Shown piece by piece: positions 13,681 to 25,669 of a stretch of 64,000 bases of DNA. A program made the translations under genes and the position numbers. This DNA is from Gorsachius magnificus. Its lineage: Eukaryota > Chordata > Aves > Pelecaniformes > Ardeidae. The notes under the pieces are model-generated. The model was not told the origin of the DNA. It ran no database searches and saw only the letters and a list, made by a program, of their open reading frames with translations. Each line of letters starts with the position of its first letter. Position 1 is the first letter of the stretch. Where the stretch lies: contig CM067086.1 in assembly GCA_034008185.1 (NCBI GenBank), positions 36,283,007 to 36,347,006 of the forward strand, in the 5' to 3' direction.

Positions 13681-14159
13681 TGTGCATCGTTGTACCCCAA
13701 AGTTGCTCCAGTCGCTCACCAGCAGAGCTGGTGGCCGCTGTTAGCATTTGTTTTTATTGCTGGAGGTAGCTTAGCCCTGCCTAATGTCACCGGCATCCCC
13801 CTCCTGTCCTGCCTGCCTGCGCTACGGCGTCACCAGCCTGGACAGAATACAACTGGCAATCTTTCTCAAAATGCCACTTCTGATCCCAGGGCAAAAGGTT
13901 TCATCCTCTGAGTGCTCCTAGTCCTCAGCCATGAAATCAGTCCCCAAGATTTAGGAACAGACCGAACATTCATATATGTTTTAAACGCCACAATCTTAAA
14001 AGAAAAGAGCTGAAATGGGGTGGGGGTGGGGCTTTGTTTGTTTTAAAAATGGAATCTGAGATTAGATCTGACATTTCTACATCCACCCCCTACAGAAGAG
14101 GGAACCCGGGGTCATGGGGTGTGTGGGCCTCAAAAGCTAGCTTTGTCTGGGAGTGGTTA

Positions 14160-14560
14160 ATCTAATCATTGTTACATAGACATCTGTTATTTCTTCTGAA
14201 AAATTGATGCTTTTGTGACACAATGATCCATCTATTTAGTACAACAGCCCGAGTAATTAAATTAAAAAAAAGAATATTTTTGCGGGAGCATGTATTATAA
14301 AACTGCCATACCTCCTCGTACCAGCGAAAGGGCTGGGGAGAGGGAGAGGGAGAGGAGGGAGAGGAGAGCTTTAAGCCCTGCATTGTTTTCTGCTGGCTGG
14401 AGGAAAACATCTGTGAATTGTTTGAACTGAACCTTAGCAGGGACTGTCTGAATCTGTGTCATCTCTGTTTAATTTCAGGAAATGATGTCACAGTGCATTA
14501 AATAACAATGCTGCGTGATTTATTTTTACTTGTACATGCTGTCCTAAGCATTTCGGTTAC
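14160..14560. promoter_or_regulatory. Candidate conserved non-coding element D
   Basis: Apart from a GGGAGA purine run at 14337-14365, the block is complex and repeat-free. It holds GTAATTAAATTAA at about 14252-14264, TGATGTCA (CREB/ATF-like) at 14483-14490 and TGATTTAT (PBX/HOX-like) at 14516-14523, all within a stretch that looks evolutionarily constrained. Confidence 0.4.
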
Positions 14561-14620
14561 ATGGCAGTGTTTCCAATTAAGTGCAAGCTTTCGGTTTTAA
14601 AAAATATACTCAGTAATGCT

Positions 14621-14690
14621 TTTTTTTTTTGGGGGGGGGGGGGGGGGAGGCGGGCGGGCGTGGGTATGGGGAGGCTGGGTATTTTAGGGG
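14621..14690 (+). repeat. T10-G17 homopolymer junction and G-rich tract
   Basis: Ten T are followed directly by 17 G, then AGGCGGGCGGGCGTGGG and further GGGG and GGG runs. Many G-tracts with short loops give strong quadruplex potential on the + strand. Homopolymers of this length are also prone to length error in sequencing and assembly. It sits between candidate elements D and E. Confidence 0.85.
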
Positions 14691-14719
14691 GTCACCAAGG
14701 TTCAGGGCTGTCGGAGGGC

Positions 14720-15075
14720 TCCGGGCCCATTTGTCATGTGCTTATTTGTAGTTGGGACTGGATGTCAGCGCTCTCGTCACCCATGGCAACCTCCAGGACC
14801 GTGGGTTTGTTACAAAGCCTGTCTAGGGGAGAAAAAAACCTAAATATTCCGAACCGATCCATCAAAAGACCTATTAGATAGTTATAGCCAGGCCTGCGTA
14901 CTGTAGCTTCTGCCTCGATCAAACTTTCTGCACTCCCCCTTCTTCTGCAGAAGAATAGAGGACATAAGTCAATTCTGTCTGCCATCTGTCGCCTCTCTCC
15001 CCGCTCCTCAAATTAAAGAGACAGTCCGAAATTTAAATAATCGGATACAATCACAGGAAACCCGCCCGAAAATTA
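14720..15075. promoter_or_regulatory. Candidate conserved non-coding element E with RFX X-box
   Basis: A complex, repeat-free block with about 13 CpG in 310 bases, which is high for this intron. At 14776-14790 it has a full X-box, GTCACC-CAT-GGCAAC, matching GTNRCC-N(0-3)-RGYAAC bound by RFX factors. CAATTC, TTAAATAATCGG and GGATACAATC motifs lie nearby. RFX sites often mark ciliary or neural enhancers; occupancy here is unknown. Confidence 0.45.
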
Positions 15076-15284
15076 TTACATGTGAATTCAGGGGTTGGTG
15101 GGGGTTTTTTGGGGTTTTTTTTTGACTTCTTGTTTTATTTTGAAGGGGGGGATCTTTATTGTACTTCTTTGGAGATCAAAATATGTTGTGTGTTTCAGCT
15201 TCAAAAATAGCATTCTGAGAAATACTGGATTTGCAGTGTCACTGAGTTGTTATCTAATAAGATTCCAAGTTATATATAGGGTGA

Positions 15285-15316
15285 AAGTCACACACACGCA
15301 TACATGCACACACGAA
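15285..15316 (+). repeat. CA-rich microsatellite
   Basis: Imperfect CACACA units are interrupted by CGCATACATG. Confidence 0.7.
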
Positions 15317-15459
15317 ACAATCCCCAAATTGCAAACCCTGCAAGGGACGAGCAAATGAAAGGCACCAACCTTCCCCTCCGGGCTCTCCCTTCTCCATCAT
15401 CCCCTTTCCCTCCCCAAATCCCTGGCAGGCTGAGGGGCTACAGCACTACCAGGACAATT

Positions 15460-15870
15460 TAGGCTCTTGAGCCTACCTGATGGTCCTTTTCCAGGTCTGC
15501 TATAATAGTTTTTCACACTACCCTGCCTGATGTTAGCTAGTGTTTACCTTTGCCTAGCTAGTTAGTTAGGCTTTAGCTTTGCCTCTCTTTTTTTTTTTTC
15601 ACCACTCTTCCTGGTTTTGCTTCCTCCTTCTCCTCCTCCTCAACAGGCAGCACAATGCGTCAGGACTGCAGCGAGGTGGATTTCATTCATGTGGCATATG
15701 AGGTCAGCCACTGCCAAACCATCAGATAACGTGCCTGGATGTTACTTCCCAATTTAATATTTTACCTGCCATTTTCAAACAGGGAATTTCTGAGAACCAA
15801 GTGTAATGAAAAATATGTGCATGATTTTAGTTGAGGCTTGATTAAAAAGCCTCGACCGAGAAAGTGGAAC
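15460..15870. promoter_or_regulatory. Candidate conserved non-coding element F
   Basis: Complex sequence flanks a short T-run and CTCCTC patch. Near its end is a perfect 7-bp inverted repeat, GAGGCTT at 15833-15839 and AAGCCTC at 15847-15853, enclosing a GATTAAA core. The regulatory assignment is inference from texture only. Confidence 0.3.
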
Positions 15871-16476
15871 GTGGCCTAGCAAAAGATAGGATCAGCCACT
15901 GGTGTTTTCTGGTTGTTATCGTCAGATTACAAAGCTTTGCAGAGTCAGTATAGGAATGAAGCGAAAAGAAAAGAAGAAAGAATACCAAAGTCCAGGTAAT
16001 GAATTCCTTGAAGTAATTGAAACAAGGAAGTAGTAGTGACAAGAATTAATTTATATAGAGTTGTGGCTTCGAGGCTCGCAAGGTAAAAGGGGATTTAACT
16101 AAAGCATATGCAAATATAAATAGTGTTTAAACACTGCAAGAACATTGCACTAATAAATGTTGGGCACTGCAGCCTTTTAAAATCAAGATCACAGTCAACT
16201 AGAGGTGAGAATTCTTTCGAGTACCTTCAAGTTCCACTACCTAAAACAGCTGTCATCAGAAAACTCATAGTTCCTCCCTTTCTCTATAGTGTGCGAACAA
16301 GTATATGTATATATAAAATACATTTTTAGGGAAAAAGCAATTGCTGTTGTTTGTGCAAAGTGATACTGCCTCTCAGTTTTGCCTCAGGACATGTTTATTT
16401 AAGACCTTCCTTTCAAGATGCATGAGTGGAGTAATTGGTTTCAAAGAAATTTTCTGTAAAATTAGAGTTGTATTGT

Positions 16477-16490
16477 AAAAAAAAAAAAAA
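16477..16490 (+). repeat. Poly(A) tract, 14 bases
   Basis: A simple A run without an adjoining recognisable retroposon. Confidence 0.8.
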
Positions 16491-16599
16491 TAAAGAAGTG
16501 TGTTTCTGCCAACAGCTCCACAACTGCTAAGAAATGGAGATGTCAATTCTTATTGTTGCCTAATGAAGAGAGTAGTTTATGGCAGACAATATTACTTGC

Positions 16600-17350
16600 A
16601 GTGGTGTGGAGTTTGCCTTGAGTTAGGATACTTAGAATGCCATGCATTACATATTTTAGAGTTGATTGGCAGCAGTCGTTTGTAGTATCCAAAGCAATCA
16701 TTGGCTTCTTTAAAGATTTATTATTGTCTTTAAGCATAATGGCAATACAGTTTTCATGCTTTTACATTTGCTATTTTTATTTTTAACTGCTAGCCCCAAA
16801 TCTGCCAGAACTAATTTCAGTTGTTTTGTCTAATACTGGATGATAGGTTGTCAACTCACTGTATAATGCTGTAAAGATTTGTTTTAAATCTTGGTTTTAC
16901 CTTTTTATGAGGGCAGTTCAAAATTTGTATTTTATTTGTAGCAGTTGACTATTTATGCCCACAAAATGTTTAGCATCTCATGACAGTCTCACAATCTCAG
17001 CACAATGAATCAGAGTAGCCAAGTAAACAGCAGCAAATATTTTAGTCTAGTGTTTAAAAAAATCTGCATATATTAATTTGTTTAATGCTATAGGAATTTG
17101 GCTGTCATCTAGATCAAGCTTTGATTTGATCTGAGGTACATTTCAAAGTGGCAGCTTGATATTCTAAAGTGGCTATATGGTGGAAATACTGTCTGACTAA
17201 ACTGCATAGCAATGGGAAACCTGTTCACTTTCTTAATGTATACTAGGTATATAAAAGGAGTAGGTTTTTGTAAGATCATGGCCTAGTCTAGACCACTTTG
17301 AAGCTTGTTATGCCAATTAAAAGAAACCCAAAGACGATGTAAGCTTCATT
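16600..17350. promoter_or_regulatory. Candidate conserved non-coding element G
   Basis: Around 750 bases without repeat signatures, dense in AT-rich homeodomain-type cores and CCAAT-like motifs (GATTGGCAGC, GCAATCATTGGC). MEIS-type half sites appear as TGACAG at 16981-16986 and CTGTCA at 17102-17107. Of all blocks in the first half of the intron, this one has the texture I would most expect of a deeply conserved element. Confidence 0.45.
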
Positions 17351-17490
17351 GTTACTTGATATTCTGTGAACGTATGCGGATCTTTATAAAAGCTCTTTCC
17401 TCCCAGGTAAGGTAAAAAATCCAGGTTTAATTTCTCTGTGTTCAAATATTTGCAGATAATTCACAGATTAGTGCCTAACAGTGCGTACCT

Positions 17491-17532
17491 CTCAGTCCTG
17501 CTTCCATTAATTCCGATGGAATTCTGATCCCT
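17491..17532 (+). repeat. Relic of short palindromic amniote repeat
   Basis: CAGTCCTGCTTCCATTAATT, CCGATGGAATTCTGATCCC resembles, with decay, the common reptilian/avian unit built around CTCCCATTGAAGTCAATGG and ending in GGATCAGG. The TCCAT/ATGGA core is still self-complementary. The family name is not assigned. Confidence 0.4.
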
Positions 17533-17739
17533 TTGAAAAAGCCGGACAAGGTGAAGCAGTGAAATCCTAATGGGAGACAGACGGACAAACAAACACAATT
17601 TTGCATCTTAATAAGTGTTACACACTATAGCCACTTTATCCACAAATCAAACTTAACAAGTCTTTCAAGGGTCCCCTGTTTTATGATAGAAAGACAAATT
17701 TCTTCAGTGCTCAGCTATTTGTCACATCCTCTTGTGGCT

Positions 17740-17935
17740 GAACCTTTGCTACTGTTCCCAGGATGCTTTAGCAGAAGTGAGCTCTGGCAGGTGTGGGGAG
17801 ATTTCAATTCTGTTTCTTGCTGTGAGCATGGCAAGAGGCCGTGCCTCAGTTTCCCTGTTCAAACAGTATGGCATAGTGATGGTGGCTGCTTTTCAGAGTG
17901 CTTTTGATATTTACAGATGAAAAACTCTGCGTGAG
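17740..17935 (+). repeat. MIR-like SINE
   Basis: The MIR core GTGCCTCAGTTTCCC is exact at 17841-17855. A tail GTGCTTTTGATATTTACAGA, TGAAAAACTC follows at about 17899-17927 and parallels the MIR 3' part (GCTTTGAGATCTACGGATGA, AAAGTGC). Order and orientation agree. The 5' tRNA-like part is not recognisable. Confidence 0.65.
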
Positions 17936-18506
17936 ACCTGTGTCTCATACTTAGCATCAGCTGAATTACAGAGGCCTGCACTTCTGTTGTGGTTTTATCC
18001 TGCTGCTGAACTAGCATGACAGGCATGCAATGCTTGTACAAATACTCGAACTTCTGTAGACTTTGAAAGTTCAGGATGATTTTCCCTTTATGAGGGAGTA
18101 TTTAATGTAAAATTAAGAGTGTTTTGTTCTTTCTGGTCTACACTGAAGATGACAGCATTTGATTGCTGCAAGCTACTTTAGCTCAAGTGGCTCGGGCTTG
18201 GGTTATTTTTGTTTGTCAGATCCTTTTCTTGCTGGTGACCTGGGTTGGTGATTATTGCATGCAAATGGTATCAAGTATCCTACCCAGAAAGCAGCAAGAG
18301 AAGGAACCTTGGGCATCAACTGCTGGCCCAGGGGCAATAAAGGAAGTAAAATAGCATTAACAAATGTGTCTCCGTACTTCAAGAAGTCAGTGGTGACTAC
18401 TCCCCTCCTCAACAGCCCAGGGAGTTTCCTGACGTGAAGTAGGACTTTGGCAGCTTTCCAGCCAGTCCTCACCCTTCTGCTGCCTCCTTTGATTCATCCA
18501 GGTGCT

Positions 18507-18532
18507 TCCCACTTGCGCATCCCACTTGCGCT
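18507..18532 (+). repeat. 13-bp direct tandem duplication
   Basis: TCCCACTTGCGCA is followed at once by TCCCACTTGCGCT, 12 of 13 bases identical. It probably arose by slippage. Confidence 0.8.
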
Positions 18533-20131
18533 CGAACGAAGAAATGGGAAGCAGGAGGGTGACCTAGAGTGAAGAGTAAGGGACAGAACGGCTACTGCGA
18601 AGTTCCTGATCCATGTTGGGAAGCTCCCTGCCTGCCGAGGAGCACGTGCAGGCAGTGCCAGCTGTTTTGGTAGTCCTCAAACGGACTATTCAGGGATATA
18701 GAATGTGAATAGTGAGAAAGGTCATGATATGTGTGATAACAACAGGAATAAGGAGCATTATGTGGTCAGAAAAGTGACGTGTGTATTTGGGGGAGTCAGC
18801 AAAGGGATGGTGAGTAGGAATGCATAAGCGCATAGGAATGGTGGCATTCCTAAATTGCAAGGGAAGTTGGTTAACTTGAGGGATCACTTCAAAATCTAAA
18901 TGTTTGAAGGGTGCTTTAATTTCAACTATAAAGGGGTATTCTGATGATCTCTTTTGGATATAAAGTAGGAAATGAAATGAAAAAATACATGAAAACAGGT
19001 TAATTGTTGTGAACAACAAAAAGGGGGAAAATAAGTTAATTTACCTCTCCCTTCCACCCTCCTTTGCTGTTTTGGCAGACTATTCCAAGAGTTGTGTTGC
19101 TTGGTCTGTCTCTTTTCAATTCTGTCTCAATGCTTTGCTGCATGAACTAAGATCTCTTAGGAAAGAGAGGTGCTTCCTGAGTTGGTATGAACTTCTCTGT
19201 GGACGGTGGGATGAGCTGCAGAGTTTTCAGGCAATCCTAAGAAGCCCACATTGTTCCAGATAGTATGCCTACTTACATCTCAATTTTTAAACGGCCTACT
19301 TGGTATGCGTGTGTTGTATGGTGGCCATTAAATGCCAAGCAAACACTTCTCAGACCAGAAAAATCCCGCTACTTAGTGCATATCTACCCTAGGCATTTGC
19401 AGACAATTCACTGCTATAATTAATCTTAGCTGTCCTGGCTCTGTGAAACCTGAACTTATATCCCACAATGCTCTTGGATGCAAACAAACTTCAGAGAAAA
19501 AAGGCTTTTGCCTCTTTCTTTCTCTTTTCTTCCCCCAAAGCTGTCCATTTAGAGAGCAATAATGCTTGCAAAGGATATTAAATCCCACTATGAACCCGTG
19601 CAGAACTGGGTGTGCAGCAGGAAAATAAAACGTCGACAAACAAACAGGACTGTGGTGTTTTGCCAGCATGGGTACGAATAAGCGTAACCTTAGAACTGTC
19701 AAACTATCCCAAGTTTAGCTCCTGGGATCTGAATCCTACTCAAAGCTCCAGCTGAAAATACATGATACTGCACTCTCCAACCTGGTAAAGCTGTAACATG
19801 CTCTACTGCCTCCCGAACAAGCGCCGCGGCAAACTTCTTGCTGAGGCTGAAAACTCTTTCAGACAAGGCTTGGGGGCTCATGAGCTTTCTCCTCAGTGCC
19901 CTGTAGGCTCACTCTGCGAAAAGGTATCTTGCCTAAAAGAGGCCAAATATCACACAACTGAGCTGGTGGGAAATTCAAACTGTTCTAAGCAAAGAAGTCA
20001 ATAGAGCTGCTGTAGTGAAAGGTAATGTTCAGAGTGAGATCACCGTGTTATGATCTCATGCTGAACATCAGGGCTGTTTTTTTTCTTGATTATTATGAAA
20101 CTAGCCTGAGGCCAGTCTGGTGAAAGTCTAA

Positions 20132-20173
20132 GAAAGATATAGAGGGACGTTTGAAAGATATAGAAGGATGTTT
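20132..20173 (+). repeat. 21-bp tandem duplication, two copies
   Basis: Two adjacent 21-base units, each beginning GAAAGATATAGA and ending GTTT, differ at two positions. Confidence 0.8.
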
Positions 20174-21259
20174 GGAGAGCCTGGACTATCAGGGCCCTTA
20201 TTCCCAAAAAAGTGTATCACAGGCTGAAAGAAGATGAGAGAAACGAGAGCTGTATTGTTATTTCCAGTGCTCTCCCCATCCATCCCTCCCCAAAATATAA
20301 GATCTAGCTATCAACACAGAATGCACATACTGAATCGGTGAATAAGCACAGGCTACAAACAGACAAGAGGAGAAATTACTGAGGGGAAACAGAACGCCTT
20401 GCAGGAATAATGGAATTCAACAACCAAAAAAAAACCCCAGTCGTTGAGACTGTAGAGCAATCTGTGGAAGTGCCTTTGCTTAGCACTTTTAAAACTAGAC
20501 TCCAAAAAAACATTTGAAGAAATACTGCTGAGAAACATCTTGCATTCCTGGGGTTACACTAAAGAAGTGTTGCCTGAAGCATTTCTCATATTTCCACGTT
20601 TTCTTATTAGTGATTAAAAACTGAAAAATATCTTGAAATTAGAGCTGTTTTCAGAAGGAAACCCTCCCAAATTTGGCCTCCTTCAGGTTTAAGTTTTTGT
20701 TGTATTTGTTTCAACTTTTTAAATGACATTTCATTTATCTGTCAGTGGAAAAATTATTGCAAAATTAATTTACAAAGTCAGACTACAAATGGGCTTGAGA
20801 CCCAAAATAAAGAATTAAGCTTAAGAGAAATATTTAATTACTGTTTCTTCAGACACTGGGAGTTTGGGTGGATGCTGAAGGTCAGCCAGGCTTGGGCTCT
20901 GTCAGACCAACAAAAGAAGTGATTTGTATTGAGGACCTTATGTTAAAAACACCTCCCTTTCAGATATTCAGAGACAGAGACTGTGTCACGATATGTATAC
21001 TGCTCTCAACATGTTCACAACACATGAACTTTCCCAAATATCTGGGGAAGGTATAAGTCTGAAATTAACCCTTACCCAGCTTAGCGTTCCCCAATATTTC
21101 TGGTATCTGCTCCAACGTTAGCTCTGTGAAAAGACAACCCAAAACACCAAAAGTTTTTTGAGCATTCCAAATCCATGCTGATTTTTAGGGACATGGATTC
21201 AATGCAAATTTAACGTAAAATGAGGTTGATTATGGATTTACACAGAAATTCAAATGCCG

Positions 21260-21293
21260 AAACAGGTGAAAAACATGGCATTTTCACCTGTTT
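21260..21293. repeat. Perfect 13-bp inverted repeat with paired CAGGTG E-boxes
   Basis: AAACAGGTGAAAA at 21260-21272 and TTTTCACCTGTTT at 21281-21293 are exact complements around an 8-base spacer. Each arm contains CAGGTG/CACCTG, the E-box bound by ZEB, SNAI and E-proteins, so the repeat presents two such sites in opposite orientation. Confidence 0.7.
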
Positions 21294-24200
21294 TTCACTT
21301 ATAGACTTTTATGGCAATTTGACTCCAGGATTCAAAACAAAGCTTGGGCCCTCAGAGAGGCAGAATGACCCCAAGAAAATATTGACTGAGTGCCTGCTGA
21401 CTCAAACTGCTGAATTTCACACACGGCTTTCCTCAAAAGCATCAAGAAGAAAGAGATTGTATTTTGAATTTAAAATGGAATTTTGCTCTTGAACATTATT
21501 TTATAATGTATCGGTGGGGTTCCACATTTGTCTCAATGACTTCCAGATCAAATGCGCTCAGTTTGCACGGCAGAAAAATGCTTTCTTTTTTCTTTTCCTC
21601 ATTGCCAGAATTACAAATTTAGCCTGGGATCTGAGATCCAAGTTGGATTCTTTCTGGCTCATTTATTGGCAGTCACAAGGATTGTACAATAACAGTAATG
21701 TTGCAATTGCAATAGTAAATCTATGCAATTACAATAATAAATAGACAATGGAGTGGCCAGAATAAAGTCCAGTTTTCCTGCCTATAGCTAGGCTGGCTTT
21801 ATGAAGAAAAATAGCCAAACCTTCTATTATGGTTTGAATTCAGTGGCATTTTTTGTCAGCAGAGAATCAAATGTAATTCAGACATACAGGGACATAAATC
21901 TGTTCAGTAAGTCAGTCACTTCTCAGAACACTGCTGCTTAGTTTTGTTAGTAGTATTCTCTTTTGGGAGAATTTATTTTTTCTGTTTGGCTCAACATAGT
22001 CTAGTAAGTCAGGCCTGTTCAGAAGATTTTTAAAGTGAAGTGGCAGGGCAAAGATCTCTTTTTGTCCCTCTTAATTATCCTTCCCAGGAATGGGCTTGTG
22101 TATCCATTTTAAAGACGCCATTGGCATGGAGTGCCTTCAGTAGGTTTTTGATATACAGTGCAGAAGTTACCTGCCTGAGAAAAGAGACTGGGAGCTTTTT
22201 AGGGCTGCATGTTGCAATCCTCCTAGCTGCAAAAGCAGTGAGTACCGACCTTTGCTCTCTGAGCAGGGAGTCTTCTGGCATGGAGCTGAGTTTTCCTACT
22301 GCTATTCAGAACTGTAAATAATGTTAGTACACCCTGAATTCAGTGCATGCAGCACTTTACATTGCTATTGTGTATTTTAAAATAAACAGCATTGCAAGCT
22401 GTTTATTTTGGTGTTACTATGTATGCATTTTTTAAACAGTGGTTACTTAAACAAATGTCTCTGTTCCCACAGCACTTAAAAGCTGCTGTTTGCTCATTGT
22501 GGTTTTTGGGTTTTGTCACTTTTGTTTTGATTATTTCTGAAAATCACACTCGAGGATACAGAAGACAGGAGTAAGTTGTACTTGATCCAAACAAATGCTT
22601 CATGTCACAGCTTTTTCTTTATGCCAGCTTTTCCCATGTTCCTAGCAGAAATAATAATTTTGGTTTAGATCAAACTTACAGATCAACCGTGCTCCAGATT
22701 GGATCAAACTGTCCTCAAATGCATTTCTGCAGGCCAGTCAGGCCATGCATTTGTTATCAGAATTGGACCCTGAGATAAAAAAAGTGTTTTAATAACATGA
22801 GTACTGGTTATTTATTTATTGCTCAGCAAAACAAAAGGTGCAGGGGATGAAAATTTAGGGAACTGAGGGGTTCCACATCTCCTTTCCCCCTCTTTCATCA
22901 GTCTTCATTCATCCACCCTAGAATTCTCAAGTGCCATGCAAACTTCTGCAGTTGGAAATGCTGAGAAGAGATTGATGGAAAAGCCGTTATCAAAGGCATG
23001 GACCTTTCTGAGCTGTACTGCCATAGCTCTGTGGCCCTCCACCTACCCAGGGAATTCAGAGGACACTTGCTGGTCTGCCACAGTTCTGCTGGAAGGCTGT
23101 GTCCCCTGCACTGTTTTTGCATCCTTAGGGGTGAGCTTTCAGTGGTGGCTCTGCTTCTTGCTATGCCATGCACACTATTCAAGGATCTTGGTGTATTTGG
23201 CTAAATCTCAGTAGAAGGATTAGCAATAAACTTGTTTTCTCTCCTTCCATTCACTTTCCCTACCTTTATAAAAAGTGGCTATGGAACTGTGTGATTGCGA
23301 TAGTTATTCCATAGGTGCTCTGTTCCACTTTGCTTATTTTTCCTAGGTCATCTTCAATTAGTCCTTTTTGCTAGGAAAGAAAAATACTTTCCTGAGTCTG
23401 TGGAATTGCGTCTTAAGGGGCTAAGAAGTCAGATGCTTTCTCTGTGTGGATATTGTTCCAGTATACGGAACGCTGAGGATAACATGGCAAGGCCACCATC
23501 ACATATTTCTTAGCAGAGGCTAAGAACGTGATGGGTTGGGAGGGGTGTTGTTAAAAATGGGTTGTCTTCTTACCACCTTCTGCCACTCATTTCAGAGTGG
23601 AAGAGAGTGGCTGGGCCGTGCTGGGGTGATTCCTCTGTGGAAAAGGTTTAACAAGAGTGCTCCGGCAAACCTGGGAGCCGGCACTACATGGCTAGTGTTG
23701 GGTACTGAACTAGGCCCCGGCCAGCCCTGGGATCAGAAAGCCACAAGCAGAAGCATTTGGTTTCCTCATGCTTGGACACAGCTGAGAACTGAGCCCGCAT
23801 TATTCATTTGTAGAACTTGTAAAGGCTGGCTGTCTTTTTGCAACAGAAAATAATCTCTTCACTCAGCTGCTAATTGCCCCATGATTTTAATCAAGCAAGA
23901 TGCTTAGATAAGGAAAAGTAGTGTTTGAGAAAAATTGTGAGTGCAGTTCTTTTCCAACTTGTGTTGACTATAAACCAGTTTGTCCTCCTTAATTATGGTC
24001 TTCAAAGATAAACAGGTTGAAGGGAGTGTTACAGTCTTTGGCACAAGTACAGCATATTTCAGTTCTTTGTTGAGCAAGTTGTGTGTTTTTGAGAAAGAAA
24101 GAAAAAGTTGCTTGTATTTTTTAAAGCAGTTAAGATTTATTATTTTTTTATTTATAGCTCAGCAGGTGTTGATTTTCAGCATTGTGTATACACTCCTTTG

Positions 24201-24844
24201 CCTCTGGACTTCGGTACACCATCTAACCCCTGCTCTCTGAGTAGAACTAACTATGTGACAATTAAGGATGAGAGGAGCATTAGATAAAGACAACTGGCCA
24301 AAGGCAGAGCACTTGGACTATGTCATTCTAACTCCCGAGGGAGGACAGTACTGTACACCAGCCTTCCTATTCACTCCTAACCTTTTCATCTAATTTGCAG
24401 AGCTATTCCAGTTTTGGGGGTTTTTTTTTTGTTTGTTTTTTTCTTTTCACCTGCTGATTATTTTTCTCCTAATCAACCCTACCACAAATCTTCCAGGTCT
24501 TACTCTTCTGCTACTTCTCTTGCTGAGATATGGATTAAATCTGCTGCAATGCTAATGTATACAGATAATTTAAAATAGTTTTCCATACTTTTTTCAGTGT
24601 AAATACTGTGCCAACACCCTAATTGGTGCCTGAGATTACTGACATCATTTACATCTGTAGGTGAATGTTCCCCCTCTTCTATCCGAGAGACAGAAGATGG
24701 CAGAATGATTAGCATTTTTTAAATGCTGTTAACAGAAATGAAAACCACTTAGGAGCAGAAAAGTTTTGTGAGAAGGAGCAGGTAATATTAAGTATTTTAA
24801 AAGCATTTTAACAAATGTTCTTGTCTTGGTTTTGACTAAATGGA

Positions 24845-25020
24845 ATCTGCTCTATTGGTCAGACCAATGGTCCACTGAGCCAGATAAGGGTCAGCAAGGT
24901 GTGGTGATGGGGCCAAGAAATGATGCAAGTATAGGAAGGCCCAGTATGTCCTCCAAGTTTCTCGTGGGCAAAAGTTTAAAGACTTTCTGAGTTGGAAGTT
25001 TATATCCAGACCATTTAAGA
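24845..25020 (+). repeat. Ancient amniote interspersed repeat remnant
   Basis: GGTCAGACCAATGGTCCACT, GAGCCAG at 24858-24884 matches the opening of a repeat I recall as very common in turtles, crocodilians and birds (GGTCAGACCAAAGGTCCATC, TAGCCCAGTATCC). Downstream pieces (GATGCAAGTATAGGAA, AAGTTTATATCCAGACC) fit its later part in order. I do not assign a family name. Confidence 0.55.
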
Positions 25021-25211
25021 GCCATTGATGCTTCTACATTTTCTTTTTGGGCCTGCTATGGACCAAACCATATATTCATGAGCTACAGTTGGAACAGCTT
25101 AATTTTGGATTATTTGAATCTTTGCAGACATTTCTTAGAATATTTTCTGATATGGAATAGGACATTTAAATAAGCTTCGCATTTCTTAATGCATGGACCT
25201 AAGTTTCTAAA

Positions 25212-25220
<9 letters not shown>

Positions 25221-25243
<23 letters not shown>
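25221..25243 (+). repeat. Poly(A) tract, 23 bases
   Basis: The longest A-run in the window, followed by a GA-rich stretch. No retroposon body or target duplication is evident next to it. Confidence 0.85.
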
Positions 25244-25669
25244 GAAGAGAGAGCAAGGATATCAGTTTACACTTTGTTTAAAATTAAACCTGCTTTCTTT
25301 CATGTAGCAACAGGAAAAACTTAGCAGTCCTGCAGTTTTCTTAGAAATTTTCATGAAGTGTTGGGAAAATCTTTTCTTCTTCATTTGGAGGGAACCCTGA
25401 TTATACCTATAACACCAGTCCGGGTCTTCTCATTATCCCATTCTCCAACACTCTGATCCTGTTCTTCATGCGATTGGCTCTGGCAAAATAAAACACTGAT
25501 CAACCCATGTATACGGTGGCGTGCTTTTAAATAAATATCCCCACTGTGTTCTGGTTGAAAGCAGTCACACAGTTTTGACATAACCTAGTCATGTGCAAAG
25601 CGGAACCTTTAGTTACTAGTTCTTGCAGATATATTTTTTTTTCCTTTTTTTTTTTTCTCCCTTCTTCTT

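Larger units (their letters stand above)
18540..24840. other. Intron stretch without assignable gene
   Basis: Apart from a 21-bp tandem duplication near 20132-20173 and the inverted E-box pair at 21260-21293, I see no gene, transposon or clear regulatory block. Open frames up to about 110 codons appear on both strands but show no family features. Confidence 0.5.

Noticed and set aside
25221..25243. A23 run as the tail of a processed pseudogene or retroposon
   Set aside because: No coding or SINE body precedes it and no flanking target duplication was seen.
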